The notes: generated from the sequence alone by a model not told the origin. DNA of 31,316 nt from a virus (IMGVR_UViG_3300032217_001251:1-31316); one strand, 5' to 3'; counted from the stretch's first letter, positions 11,389 through 20,090 are shown. Numbers and translations are program-made.

Positions 11389-13707
11389 TTAACGGCTTGA
11401 AACCCACTTCGAACCATCCCAGTACTTGGGGACAGCGTTAGACCAGCGCGATCCGGTCCAGTACTGCAACTTGCCCAAAACCCAACCACTACCGTTCCAC
11501 ACGTACAACTGGGGATACAGAAGCGTGGCACCGTCAGCCCCTGTGGCAGTGACGATTACTACCGATGCTTGACCATTCCTTATTGCCGAAGATGAACTAT
11601 TTGTTGCAGGAGATACTTGTGTTGAAGCCGACGCGACACTGGTTTTAATGTCAGAACCGGCAGTAGCGACATTTACGCTGGCAGCAGTGTCGACAGGTAC
11701 CACGCGAACAATGCTTGACAGTGTTACTGGCGTGACGTTAATTGTTGCCGCGCCGACAGAAACAGTTCGGTAGCCGCTGGACGCAGTGCTTGTTCCTACT
11801 GAAACCGTGACAGCATCAGCGCCTTGAATGACTGTTTTTGATCCATCAGCAATGGTCGACGGTGCGATTGAGGACGCAATTTGAGCTAACGCTGTTCTAA
11901 TTGCCGATGCAAGAGATGCAGGTGAAATAACAAGCGAAGCGTCGACAAATGCCGATCGTAGAACCGCACCAGTTGAAGATGGAGTGATTGTGGTTGGAGT
12001 GAGGTCTCCCGTGACAGCTCGTAAGCCAGTTCCTGAAGTTGATGGTGCAGCGTTAGAGATTGAAGCATCGGCAAACGCTGAACGGGTTTGATCACCAATG
12101 ACAGAAACCGCTGGTGTTATGGGAGATGTTGAAGCAGGGGCTGTTCTAAGAACTGATCCATTAGTAGTTGGAGGAATGGTCAGGCTTGAATCAACTGGTG
12201 CTGTTCGATAACCACTATTGGTAGTGACCGGTGCTACAGAAATTGATGTGGCGTTCCCGTTATAAGTGCCGTAACCAGTAGATCCGGTGGTAGGTGAAAC
12301 AGTAGATGCTGCGCCTGTAGTCATTGTCTTATATCCGGCCGATGTTATGACTGGAGATAGGGCGATTGTGACAATGTCGGCTGTACGGTTTGTTGTCGAT
12401 GGTGTTTGGTACGCCGTGACAAACAACGTTGGATATTGACCATTACCGGTGCCTAGGTAATAGTACGTGTCACCTGACCCGCCAGGTGCTGAACCACCGA
12501 ACTGTTCGTTAGTGACAGCAACCATGTTGACGTATCCGCGCGCCGATACGTCCGTGACGAGGGCTGTTCCAGTTGTGGTGACTTTCTGATAATCGGTAAT
12601 ATACGAATATCCATTAGGGAATGAAAATGATCCGTATTCAGTAAGAGCTGCTAATTGAGTAGAGTTTCTGTAATCAGCAGCTTCGATAGTTGTTCCGTAA
12701 TCAAATTTTCTAAACGACATAGGTACGGCTGGACCGGTTCCAAGCTTGCCGTTAATTTTGATGTTCAGTGTAGCGCTTGAAATCGTCCAGCCTGTGGGAA
12801 TGCTTGAGCAGTCAAATGAGTAGAAAGTTTCATAGAACGTGTTGCTATCGGACGAATTTTTTCCACCAGGGCTGAACTGCATACCGACGTAACCAAAGTT
12901 ACCCATGTAGTACGCGGTGCCACTGTTGGTGTTAAAACTTACACTTCCTGTTGGTCGCTGATTAGCCACAGTCGACGGATTGAATGTGTAAAAGTTGGTC
13001 GGCTTACCACCGGTCGTATCAGCAACAATCGTTGGTGTAGCAGATATGTCTGAGGCGTGAACGAACTGCGGTGAGGTAACTACCGTTAGCGTGGTAGCGG
13101 CTGTGTTGGGGATGATCGTTCCTGAATCATCCCCAACATACCCGCTACGGTTAATAAATTTTGTGTCACCTAAAGCGAAGTAGGTGATGCCGCCTTTATT
13201 GATGTAAGAGACAGCAGCAGACGTGCCAGTAGACGTGACAAGAGCACCAGATCGTGATCCGGTGACTGTGAAACATAGATTGTTAAACGCGGAAGGAATT
13301 TTCCAGTTCGACTGAGCAACATTGTTACCTGTATAGGCAGTCGTGCCTAAACCGTGTAGCTGAGCTGTGGTTGTACTTGGACCGTAATTATTGGCGTAAG
13401 AATTAAACGATACTGATGTGATTGTTTCTACTGGAGGGATTGCTGACGTATTAAACGCCGGAAAACCCTCCGCTGACGTATATGCGTCAGGAGAATAATT
13501 CTTTCCTGAGCCTGAGCCAGGATACAAATTAGCCGCTGCCCAATATCCATACAGTTGGCCAGAACCGCCGTAATATTTTCCATACGTTTGAGCAGGATTT
13601 CCGTTAGCCCCGTTTTCGAAATACGCAAAATTGGTCGTATAAGCGACTGATAAATCGTATGTAGCACCGGCAGGCGTGCTAGTTAAAGCACATGTATAGG
13701 TAGGCAT
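11389..13707 (-). CDS. Large repetitive tail fibre / adhesion protein
   Basis: A 772-residue Ser/Thr/Gly/Ala-rich, nearly Cys-free protein typical of phage fibres. Residues about 1-440 are beta-rich without a recognised domain. About 442-732 consists of some 13 imperfect repeats of about 20 residues (pattern T-A-x-V-D-A-S, then P-x-T, ending GYR, VLR or AIR), a likely fibre shaft. The C terminus has three W-x-G-S-x-W motifs exactly 13 residues apart (737-742, 750-755, 763-768), a common end module of actinophage tail proteins. The ATG overlaps the upstream stop (TAATG) and is preceded by GGAGG. It probably binds the host surface. Confidence 0.75.
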   Translation of the reverse strand: MPTYTCALTSTPAGATYDLSVAYTTNFAYFENGANGNPAQTYGKYYGGSGQLYGYWAAANLYPGSGSGKNYSPDAYTSAEGFPAFNTSAIPPVETITSVSFNSYANNYGPSTTTAQLHGLGTTAYTGNNVAQSNWKIPSAFNNLCFTVTGSRSGALVTSTGTSAAVSYINKGGITYFALGDTKFINRSGYVGDDSGTIIPNTAATTLTVVTSPQFVHASDISATPTIVADTTGGKPTNFYTFNPSTVANQRPTGSVSFNTNSGTAYYMGNFGYVGMQFSPGGKNSSDSNTFYETFYSFDCSSIPTGWTISSATLNIKINGKLGTGPAVPMSFRKFDYGTTIEAADYRNSTQLAALTEYGSFSFPNGYSYITDYQKVTTTGTALVTDVSARGYVNMVAVTNEQFGGSAPGGSGDTYYYLGTGNGQYPTLFVTAYQTPSTTNRTADIVTIALSPVITSAGYKTMTTGAASTVSPTTGSTGYGTYNGNATSISVAPVTTNSGYRTAPVDSSLTIPPTTNGSVLRTAPASTSPITPAVSVIGDQTRSAFADASISNAAPSTSGTGLRAVTGDLTPTTITPSSTGAVLRSAFVDASLVISPASLASAIRTALAQIASSIAPSTIADGSKTVIQGADAVTVSVGTSTASSGYRTVSVGAATINVTPVTLSSIVRVVPVDTAASVNVATAGSDIKTSVASASTQVSPATNSSSSAIRNGQASVVIVTATGADGATLLYPQLYVWNGSGWVLGKLQYWTGSRWSNAVPKYWDGSKWVSSR
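11512..12384 (-). repeat. Tandem ~20-residue repeats in the tail fibre
   Basis: Translated on the minus strand this stretch gives about 13 degenerate units of 19-23 residues, each starting near T-A/T-V and ending in an aromatic or aliphatic residue plus Arg/Lys (such as SGYR, GSVLR, SAIR). The units are visible in protein more than in DNA, so the array is old or under selection for changing sequence. Confidence 0.6.
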
Positions 13708-13982
13708 TACGCCTCCGCCAGCGACCGCACCAAGTTAGCGATAAGACGATGCGCAGCACCCAGCGGGTCATTATCGTGAGAAAACCCAGTCCAATTCAGC
13801 GGACAATCCAAAGGAATTGGCCGATCAAGATATGTCGCCGTAGCTGACACAACTTGAAACGTTGCACCGTCAACATTAAAACCTTCAACGGTTGCCACAA
13901 CCGAACCATCACGAAACGTATGCGGGCTGCCTTGAGCAGTCAAGGCAGCCGACATTTCTGCAGCGTCCTGCTCAGCACTCAT
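13707..13982 (-). CDS. Unrecognised 91-residue protein of the tail-fibre cluster
   Basis: The start overlaps the end of the beta-propeller gene (13979-13982, ATGA) and the stop overlaps the fibre start (TAATG), so it is coupled on both sides. The protein has a short acidic helix, then a beta-rich body (SVVATVEGFNVDGATFQVVS) and a helical end. No family is recognised. Its position suggests a chaperone or attachment partner of the fibre. Confidence 0.6.
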   Translation of the reverse strand: MSAEQDAAEMSAALTAQGSPHTFRDGSVVATVEGFNVDGATFQVVSATATYLDRPIPLDCPLNWTGFSHDNDPLGAAHRLIANLVRSLAEA

Positions 13983-14848
13983 CGCAACGCCACATCCGCG
14001 ACAGTCAAATCAAACACTTCCTGCACATCTAACGCTTCAAACTCGACCACGTTGCCAGAATTCTTATCCACCACAGCAATACCAGGCTGAGCCATCAGGT
14101 CTGCAGTGAGATTAGGAAATGCCGTTAGACGACCTTGTGAAATGCCAACAAGAATATGTGTACCGCAGTCCAAAATGCCACGAGACCATCCAGGCAGTTG
14201 AGTCACCACAGTGTGCGCAGCATCACCAGGGGTCCAACGGCACAATTGAGCATGACCTGAATTACAGAACCACAATGAGCCGTCGATCACCGTCGGAGAG
14301 TGCGGAAACAACAAGCCGGACACTGCCGGAGTGTTCGTATCAGCGTCAAAAATTACGCCACGCTCAGCCATCGCTTCATCACGCCAGCCACCAGATGTAT
14401 CCGAAACACCTAACACGCTCACGTATTTAGGAACATTATTAACAAGCGTTACGCCATTAACCCATGAACGACCATCCGATGTTCCTGCCGTAACACCTGG
14501 AACAGTCCAAATGACCTCATCCACGCCAAGATTCTGTCGGACAAGAGATGAACGCTGAGACGCACAAACAATCACATCACCGTTCTGCCCATAGGCGATT
14601 TCGTGAGAGTCCTTTGAGTCGATCACGATTGAACCAGCAAACTCACCTGTGCTGCGTAAGTAATACATCAAAGATTCAGATGAGGCGACTGCGATCATGG
14701 AATCGTTCACAGCAAGACCTCGAGCGCCCGTCACAGTAATGCTGCTCCACGAACCGTCAGCGAGCGACAAAACTTGATCGTTTGAATGGCTTGATACAAG
14801 TAGGCACTTGTTCGCCATCAAAGTGCGCAGAAGAGCAGAAGTACTCAT
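13979..14848 (-). CDS. DUF4915 / TIGR03032-type beta-propeller protein
   Basis: A 289-residue protein with the signature order of the TIGR03032/DUF4915 family: SHEIAYG (about residues 81-87), WVNGVTLVNNVPKYVSVLG then DTSGGWR (about 128-156), FPHSPTVIDGSLWFCNSG and QLPGWSRGI (about 181-226) and LVGISQGR (about 233-240). The family is a six-bladed-propeller-like group whose function is not established; it is not a standard tail component. It begins just after a truncated kinase frame and is coupled to the next gene. GGAGG and AAAGG precede the ATG. Acquisition as a receptor-binding or sugar-binding module is inferred. Confidence 0.7.
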   Translation of the reverse strand: MSTSALLRTLMANKCLLVSSHSNDQVLSLADGSWSSITVTGARGLAVNDSMIAVASSESLMYYLRSTGEFAGSIVIDSKDSHEIAYGQNGDVIVCASQRSSLVRQNLGVDEVIWTVPGVTAGTSDGRSWVNGVTLVNNVPKYVSVLGVSDTSGGWRDEAMAERGVIFDADTNTPAVSGLLFPHSPTVIDGSLWFCNSGHAQLCRWTPGDAAHTVVTQLPGWSRGILDCGTHILVGISQGRLTAFPNLTADLMAQPGIAVVDKNSGNVVEFEALDVQEVFDLTVADVALR

Positions 14849-14854
14849 AAACCT

Positions 14855-14983
14855 TTACATCCTCCAGGTGGGCATATCTCGCACACGATCTGCATTCCAA
14901 ACGACGCCATTAATACGCGATGCCAAAGCCTCAGCAAAAGTTGTCTTGCCAGACCCTGGTAAACCAAGGATCTGGACGATCAC
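14855..14983 (-). pseudogene. Truncated P-loop kinase, adenylylsulfate-kinase-like
   Basis: A 42-residue frame from a GTG at 14983, two nt after the stop of the tail gene at 14986. It reads VIVQILGLPGSGKTTF, a perfect Walker A loop (GLPGSGKT), then NADRVRDM, the substrate-side motif that follows it in APS kinases and similar small kinases. The frame then ends with TAA at 14855. Full members need about 170-200 residues with a second aspartate and a lid, all absent, so it cannot be an active kinase. It could be a remnant left when the beta-propeller gene was inserted, or a retained short peptide. Confidence 0.6.
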
Positions 14984-14985
14984 GA

Positions 14986-15387
14986 TCAGCTCGCAGTAGT
15001 GAACGTAACCGAGCAGGTCGAAATCGTGAGCGTATCTCCAGTAGTCATGGTCTTCGAGGTAGACAACTGCGCGGAAAACAAAAAGTTTCCTGAAGTCGAG
15101 GCATCCCACACACTGATATTTGTGATGACCTCATTGTTCTGACCAGACGGCCATGACGTCCACGACGGAGAGTTAGATAGCGAGAACGCACCGGAAGAAG
15201 CCGCTCCGAACGTGATTGCTGGACGTGTCGTATTACCTGAAGGAAGCGATGTTCCTGCAGTTCCTGGATTACCGGTATGTAGCTGGACGTAGAGCGCAGA
15301 TGGCGCCGTAATCGACGTACCCGCAGCGCCGCCACGGTACGCATTTAGCCAGTTATTGGCTAGTGTCGTTGAGACTCCGACAGCCAT
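14986..15387 (-). CDS. Small tail (fibre/adhesin) protein
   Basis: A 133-residue protein beginning MAVGVSTTLANNWLNAYRGG and containing ALYVQLHTGNPGTAG, TTRPAITFGA, then NNEVITNISVWDA and a TSKTMTTGDTLTIS end. This is a familiar small tail-protein type in actinophages, usually near fibres. The ATG directly follows the stop of the 25-residue frame upstream (TAA ATG), whose end carries the GAGGAGA ribosome site. It probably assembles at the tail tip. Confidence 0.75.
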   Translation of the reverse strand: MAVGVSTTLANNWLNAYRGGAAGTSITAPSALYVQLHTGNPGTAGTSLPSGNTTRPAITFGAASSGAFSLSNSPSWTSWPSGQNNEVITNISVWDASTSGNFLFSAQLSTSKTMTTGDTLTISTCSVTFTTAS

Positions 15388-15465
15388 TTACTTCTCCTCT
15401 TCCTGATTTGCGCGGATAACTTCCGCATCTGCTGTGACTTCTAAAACAAAAATCTGCTTTTCCAT
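15388..15465 (-). CDS. 25-residue peptide upstream of the tail protein
   Basis: ATG at 15465 with TAGGAG 5 nt upstream; it reads MEKQIFVLEV and ends EEEK, with TAA abutting the next ATG. Good ribosome site and tight spacing support translation. Its purine-rich end provides the ribosome site of the next gene, so it may serve coupling more than any protein function. Confidence 0.5.
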   Translation of the reverse strand: MEKQIFVLEVTADAEVIRANQEEEK

Positions 15466-15473
15466 GCGGGCTC

Positions 15474-15914
15474 CTAAACCTGCAACCAGAGTTGATTAAG
15501 CACTGGACTTGTGGGGGCGGTTGCCGAAACGGTGATTGCGACAGGTCCAGCGGGACCTTGAGGACCAACCACGATTGGTGTTCCTTTAGTGGAAGGAACT
15601 GAACCAATAGATGACAAGGCAATCGATCCTGAACCTGAAGGCATCAAAAAATCGATTGGCCGGCTGTTTTTCCATGAAGGAGTGCAACGGTACGAAAAAC
15701 CTGAAGGATTAATGTTCGCTGAATCGGAACACAACAGGTTAACTGACCCAGCACCATTAGCGTCCAAAAAAACAGTAATCGGAGCAGGCTCAAGTACTAC
15801 AGTTCCTGACGTGTCATAAACACGCGTGGATGGTGTAATCCATACTCTGTTGTCAGCAAAAGGGACGCCAGAATGGTCCGTGAATCGCATTGTGAGAACA
15901 CGATTTGTGGCCAT
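15474..15914 (-). CDS. Minor tail protein with collagen-like segment
   Basis: A 146-residue beta-rich protein beginning MATNRVLTMRFTDHSGVPFA, with a short collagen-like stretch GPQGPAGP (about 118-125) and a C-terminal ATAPTSPVLNQLWLQV. The last phrase resembles the TAPSSPVAGDIWLD phrase in the S74 fibre (16128-19292) and similar phrases in other fibres, where they start a carbohydrate-binding or trimer module. GAGGAGG lies before the ATG. Likely a tail appendage part. Confidence 0.65.
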   Translation of the reverse strand: MATNRVLTMRFTDHSGVPFADNRVWITPSTRVYDTSGTVVLEPAPITVFLDANGAGSVNLLCSDSANINPSGFSYRCTPSWKNSRPIDFLMPSGSGSIALSSIGSVPSTKGTPIVVGPQGPAGPVAITVSATAPTSPVLNQLWLQV

Positions 15915-15945
15915 TTGACACCTCCTCAGGCATGTTTAAACTCCC

Positions 15946-16119
15946 TTACGGGCTTACCTCTTTAGTATCCCCTGAACTGTCTGTGCTTTCCATAGACGTT
16001 AACTTTTCTTGTGTCTGTTGAAGCACAGCAGCCAGTTCAGCATTAGTAGCCATCGCTGAAGCCAACTGTTGGCGTGTGTTAGCTAGGACAGCTTCGAGCA
16101 GGGCGGCTTGATCAGACAT
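15946..16119 (-). CDS. 57-residue helical protein after the S74 fibre
   Basis: ATG at 16119 with AGGAGA upstream, 8 nt after the fibre stop. The protein is one long amphipathic helix (LLEAVLANTRQQLASAMATN and AVLQQTQEKLTSM) with an acidic tail. Such short coiled-coil genes next to fibres are often assembly chaperones; that role is inferred from position. Confidence 0.6.
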   Translation of the reverse strand: MSDQAALLEAVLANTRQQLASAMATNAELAAVLQQTQEKLTSMESTDSSGDTKEVSP

Positions 16120-16127
16120 TACTTCTC

Positions 16128-19100
16128 CTATTTTGTTTCTAGAGCGGTTAGACGGGCGTCAATGTTTTGGATGGCAGAAACTATGGGCGAAATAAACTCC
16201 TCATAACGAAGAGCCTGCTCTGATTGCAAATCATCTTTGTTACCCAAAACCCACCCGCCCCAATCGCTTACACCAGAGATATCCATTGCTTGCTTTACTT
16301 GTTGCGCAATAAAACCAGTGTGTGGTCTTAAACCAGTTTGAGGCTGAATCGTTCGCCTACCATCAGCGTCTAAAACAAAATTTCCCTTATTGTCAAATAC
16401 AAATTCGTTTCCAGCGTTAGAAAATTTGTAACTGACTGGATTAAGAGCCCTAATAAAAGACATTCCAAACGATCCATCAGGGGAAATTGTTTCGATATCA
16501 GTTTTGTCTCGCATATCAGAGGTAGCAATTGTTGACGTCGCTGCACAAATTTGCTTCCAGCGAAGTGCAGGACCTGAAACAGAACCAAGAAAATACGTGT
16601 TATCTGTATCAGGGTGCCATGCGGCAGATGTTGTGTTGTATGACACTGTTGTGTTGTTTACAGTGATGGCATTGGCGGTACTTCCATTGTTTGAAGCAAC
16701 AATTGTTGCGGAAGAAGCGCCTGCTGAGACTGAACTTGCGCCGGTAATACTGCCAGCAAGATTTAATGTTGTACCCACTATTGCTAGCCATCTAGCAGCA
16801 GTTGTTCCAAGATTGCTTGTGCTTGTTGTTTCTGGAACAAAATCATTACTTGAGTTAACAATGACGCCACTAACAGTGCTGGAAGGCTTTAAGTACAAGC
16901 TTCCGGAAGCGTTGATTTTTCCTGTCAAAGTTAAACTGCCAGTGAGTGAAGTAGCACCAACAAATGCAAGGTTTCCGCTGCTAACTTCAATGCGGCCTGT
17001 ACCGTCATTACCATTACTTTTAATGTATGTAGTACCGCCAGGACTGCTACTTAAATATGTACTGCGTGCTGCATCGACGCCCTGCGCTGCAATGCTTTGC
17101 ATAAGGATGTAGTAGCCGTCAGCGTCCATGAAACCCAAATAGGCAGGCGTTCCCGTGCCGAAAGATAAACTAGCCGCACCACCAGACCCACTAACTCTTG
17201 GCCACCATCCAACGTTAATTACTTTGTCAGTTGTTGGCGCAAATGGATTAAGTTCAATGTGAGCTTCGCGGCCATATGGATTGGTGGCATTACTTCCGGT
17301 ACCAGTTCCTGTTCCGTACAGCGAAATGCTAGCTGCCGATCCAGAAGATACACTCGGCGAGCCAATAGTGGTCCACAGATTTTTCCATGTACTCAAAGAT
17401 AGAGCGGTTGAAGAGACAAACCCAGAGCCAGTCTCACTTCCATCACCTGTAAGTAGAGATACTTGGTTGGATTTTGTTCCACCGGTTAAAACTACTCGTC
17501 CGCCGGAAGCGGCTGTTTGAACTGTTCCACCTGTGATAGTGACACCGCTTATTGTGCCTCCGGAAATGTAATCACCAGAAATTGTTGATCCTGTGCCGGC
17601 AGTAATTGTTCCCTTGAAATACGCGCTACTTGGTCCAATATCAACAGTCTTCTCAGTGCCGTTATAAATACGTAAACCTGCAGTATCTAGTTCAGCACGT
17701 TGAGTATTACCAGTCGCTCCAGCAGCTGTCGTAATCATTCCAGCCAAAGTAGACGCATTAATCGTGCCTTTGAAAGAAGCATTTCCATTGGCGTTTATGT
17801 CAATGGTTTGACCGTTAGCGTCATAAGCCCGCAATCCACTACCGTCTAACTCAACTCGAGCACCAGTAGATAAGCCAGAAGAACTGATTGCAAAAGCACC
17901 AGTCGATGAGTTTAAAGAAAACGTTGGAGTAGACGCAGTCGCGTTATACGTTTTAATTCCGGTGCTATCCATCGTGATCCGAGCACCAGAAGTAGAGCTG
18001 CTACCAACGAACAATTTTCCTGTTGTAATGCCAACAGTTGCTGTCAAACTTCCGGTTGAAATTTTTCCAGCGTCAATGGAAGCGATTTGTGCACTGCTAA
18101 TTGCAGCAGTATCAATAATTGCTGAGCCAGCAGTAATCGCTGCCGCAGCAATTTGAGTGGCCGTAATTGTATTTGCTGCAATCGAGCCAGCATTCAACTG
18201 GATAACAGTCCAGGCAGAACCTGTGTACTGCTTTTGAGTTACACCAGTACCGCTGGACGTATCAAGCCAAATATCTCCAGCAACAGGACTAGACGGTGCA
18301 GTTGAACTGATAGTGGTTGTAATACCACCAATTTGGCGTGCATTGAAACCAACCATGTTGGCACCTAGCGTGCCAGTACCAGAGGCTGTATTAACTGAGA
18401 AGGAAACCACCGCAGAGCCAGCAGTAGAAACACTCGAAGCATTACCGGCATAGTCATACGCAATCAGGCGAACGTAATACGTGTTACCAAGAGTTAACGC
18501 TGTTCCAGAACCATCCTTCATAAAGAAGGTTTGACCAGCAGACAACAAACGATCAACTTGAGTGGCAGACGACGGTGTAAACGTACTTGATGTTCCTACA
18601 TGCACATCGACGTAACTAAAATCCACAGGCTGTGCTGCACCAGCGAAATCAAGCCCATCCCATTTAACTTGAATACCAGACAAGTATGAAGTGCATACCG
18701 GAGTGGAAGGAGCGTTAGGTGGAGTTCCATCCTTATAAGCCGTCACACTCGTCGCAGGATACGACCACGGAGAAACATTGCCATACACGTCCGTGACACT
18801 GGCTTCAATTGAAATCGTTTCGCCAGGCTTTACACCGTAGAAAGTAATGACATTACCGCCAGTACTTCCCGTATCTGACGCATTAGATACAGCGGCCAAA
18901 GACGTAACAACTGTCCACGGCTTATTAGCTTGATTTTCATAGCGCCAACGAACTGCATACGATTGAGCACCAGAAAAAGTTGTCGAATCAGTATTTGTCG
19001 TCGGCGGAGTTAACGTGCATGTGATGTACGTAGCAGCAGTTGAAACGCCAGGCAGAATGGATTGTCCTGTAGTGGGCGTAGACGCAAACGTCGGCGCACC

Positions 19101-19292
19101 AGGAGTTGATGTAGGCCGGTTAGGGGCCGGAATAGTAGGCGTCCACGTTGTGCCGTTATATGTCGGCACAGCACCATTAGGAATAGTTCCAGTATCTAAA
19201 CCAACAAGATCAGTCACATTATGTTTATGAGCTGCCGGAGGCATCGTTGTTGACGGGACAACAATGCGACCGCCATTAGTGGTTTCACTCAT
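16128..19292 (-). CDS. Tail fibre with fibronectin-like domains and S74 chaperone
   Basis: A 1054-residue fibre. The start ATG at 19292 (MSETTNGG) has GAGG upstream and overlaps the previous stop; a TTG at 19304 is less likely. Order: N-terminal attachment segment; two fibronectin-III-like domains about 55-300; a long Ser/Thr/Gly shaft with beta-helix-like repeats to about 920; C-terminal intramolecular chaperone (Peptidase_S74) from 925 to the end. S925 and K930 in SDMRDK form the autocleavage dyad; GFIAQQVKQA and LRYEEFISPIVSAI are typical chaperone helices. The chaperone trimerises the fibre and then cleaves itself off. The fibre probably binds the host receptor. Confidence 0.85.
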   Translation of the reverse strand: MSETTNGGRIVVPSTTMPPAAHKHNVTDLVGLDTGTIPNGAVPTYNGTTWTPTIPAPNRPTSTPGAPTFASTPTTGQSILPGVSTAATYITCTLTPPTTNTDSTTFSGAQSYAVRWRYENQANKPWTVVTSLAAVSNASDTGSTGGNVITFYGVKPGETISIEASVTDVYGNVSPWSYPATSVTAYKDGTPPNAPSTPVCTSYLSGIQVKWDGLDFAGAAQPVDFSYVDVHVGTSSTFTPSSATQVDRLLSAGQTFFMKDGSGTALTLGNTYYVRLIAYDYAGNASSVSTAGSAVVSFSVNTASGTGTLGANMVGFNARQIGGITTTISSTAPSSPVAGDIWLDTSSGTGVTQKQYTGSAWTVIQLNAGSIAANTITATQIAAAAITAGSAIIDTAAISSAQIASIDAGKISTGSLTATVGITTGKLFVGSSSTSGARITMDSTGIKTYNATASTPTFSLNSSTGAFAISSSGLSTGARVELDGSGLRAYDANGQTIDINANGNASFKGTINASTLAGMITTAAGATGNTQRAELDTAGLRIYNGTEKTVDIGPSSAYFKGTITAGTGSTISGDYISGGTISGVTITGGTVQTAASGGRVVLTGGTKSNQVSLLTGDGSETGSGFVSSTALSLSTWKNLWTTIGSPSVSSGSAASISLYGTGTGTGSNATNPYGREAHIELNPFAPTTDKVINVGWWPRVSGSGGAASLSFGTGTPAYLGFMDADGYYILMQSIAAQGVDAARSTYLSSSPGGTTYIKSNGNDGTGRIEVSSGNLAFVGATSLTGSLTLTGKINASGSLYLKPSSTVSGVIVNSSNDFVPETTSTSNLGTTAARWLAIVGTTLNLAGSITGASSVSAGASSATIVASNNGSTANAITVNNTTVSYNTTSAAWHPDTDNTYFLGSVSGPALRWKQICAATSTIATSDMRDKTDIETISPDGSFGMSFIRALNPVSYKFSNAGNEFVFDNKGNFVLDADGRRTIQPQTGLRPHTGFIAQQVKQAMDISGVSDWGGWVLGNKDDLQSEQALRYEEFISPIVSAIQNIDARLTALETK

Positions 19293-19758
19293 CACTAGCC
19301 TCAATCACTTTACGCTCACTGGCTACACGCAAAGCCTCGATGTATTCCTTACTCGTGCCCTGGACGATAACCGTATGCACATTTGCTGACTGACTAGTGA
19401 TGTCATCCAAGCCGAGCAATTTGCTGCGCTGGCTACTGATTTTTAAAATTAGTTCCGCAGATTTCACATCACCAGATAACGCGTTAAACCAATACGCTTC
19501 TTGCAATGCGTCAAGACGATCAACTTCCATCACCAGCATGGAACGCTTGCTGTACTCGTCAACTAGTTGGCTAGCAGAACGAATAGCCTCATCAACTCGA
19601 GCCATCGCTAGTGATTCAGTGATCCCTAGCTCTTCAGCGATATGCCACCACGATTTGCCTTGCTGGCGTAACTCGTAAGCCCGTCGAGCCTGCTTATTCT
19701 GTGCTTCAAGTAAGTCTGCTGCACTTTTGGCTTTAGTCACTCGCTTCACACTGCTCAT
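19285..19758 (-). CDS. HTH protein resembling actinophage terminase small subunit
   Basis: A 157-residue protein with a helix-turn-helix at about residues 24-58 (RRAYELRQQGKSWWHIAEEL, then GITESLAMARV). It continues with a helical region EVDRLDALQEAYWFNALSGD and LILKISSQRSKLLGLDD (about 78-118) of the kind found in small HTH/terminase-small-subunit proteins of actinobacterial phages. Its ATG overlaps the WhiB stop by 4 nt. A terminase role would mean binding of the packaging site, but no large terminase is adjacent, so it may instead be a regulator. Confidence 0.5.
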   Translation of the reverse strand: MSSVKRVTKAKSAADLLEAQNKQARRAYELRQQGKSWWHIAEELGITESLAMARVDEAIRSASQLVDEYSKRSMLVMEVDRLDALQEAYWFNALSGDVKSAELILKISSQRSKLLGLDDITSQSANVHTVIVQGTSKEYIEALRVASERKVIEASDE

Positions 19759-20090
19759 CGTCTTTTCCTTTTTGGTGTATAAAACTCGCCACGATCAAAA
19801 GCGGCCATCGCCGTTGAAATAGAGCCGGAAAATTTAACAAGCGCATTACGACGTTCGCCGCCTAAATATCCACCGCGAATACCATTACGCTCATTAGCCA
19901 ACAACGCATCCATCAAACAATCACGACGAACCGGACATGACTTACACACAGCACGACCTCTGCGCGCTTGAACATTAGTCATCGGATGATCATCAGAGCC
20001 GAAAAACACATCCAAAGGCATGCCAATACAACTGGCATCTTCCTGCCAGCGTGATCGCGGAGTCGTGCGTACATGTGAAGGAACAGTCAT
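19755..20090 (-). CDS. whiB: WhiB-family iron-sulfur transcription factor
   Basis: A 111-residue WhiB-like protein with four cysteines in the family pattern, C21, then C49-x2-C52-x5-C58, which hold a 4Fe-4S cluster. The RGRAVCKSCPVRRDCLMDAL region is typical. The turn motif, normally G-(V/I)-W-G-G, reads GIRGG (residues 70-74), with Arg in place of Trp. A basic tail (TPKRKRR) would contact DNA. WhiB proteins occur only in actinobacteria and their phages and bind the primary sigma factor. It overlaps its neighbours by 4 nt on both sides. Confidence 0.9.
   Translation of the reverse strand: MTVPSHVRTTPRSRWQEDASCIGMPLDVFFGSDDHPMTNVQARRGRAVCKSCPVRRDCLMDALLANERNGIRGGYLGGERRNALVKFSGSISTAMAAFDRGEFYTPKRKRR

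Noticed and set aside
6773-11508. Template/variable repeat pair of a diversity-generating retroelement
   Set aside because: The shared segment is only 39 bp, the mismatches are not confined to adenines of one copy, and no reverse transcriptase is encoded in the window.
14984-15109. Longer start for the P-loop frame (84-residue version)
   Set aside because: The added N-terminal part overlaps the tail gene 14986-15387 in another frame and reads as non-protein-like sequence; the kinase-like similarity starts only at VIVQILG.
16504-17112. Rightward 202-residue frame opposite the S74 fibre gene
   Set aside because: It is the antisense of a low-complexity Ser/Thr/Gly coding region, without a ribosome site or recognisable domain.
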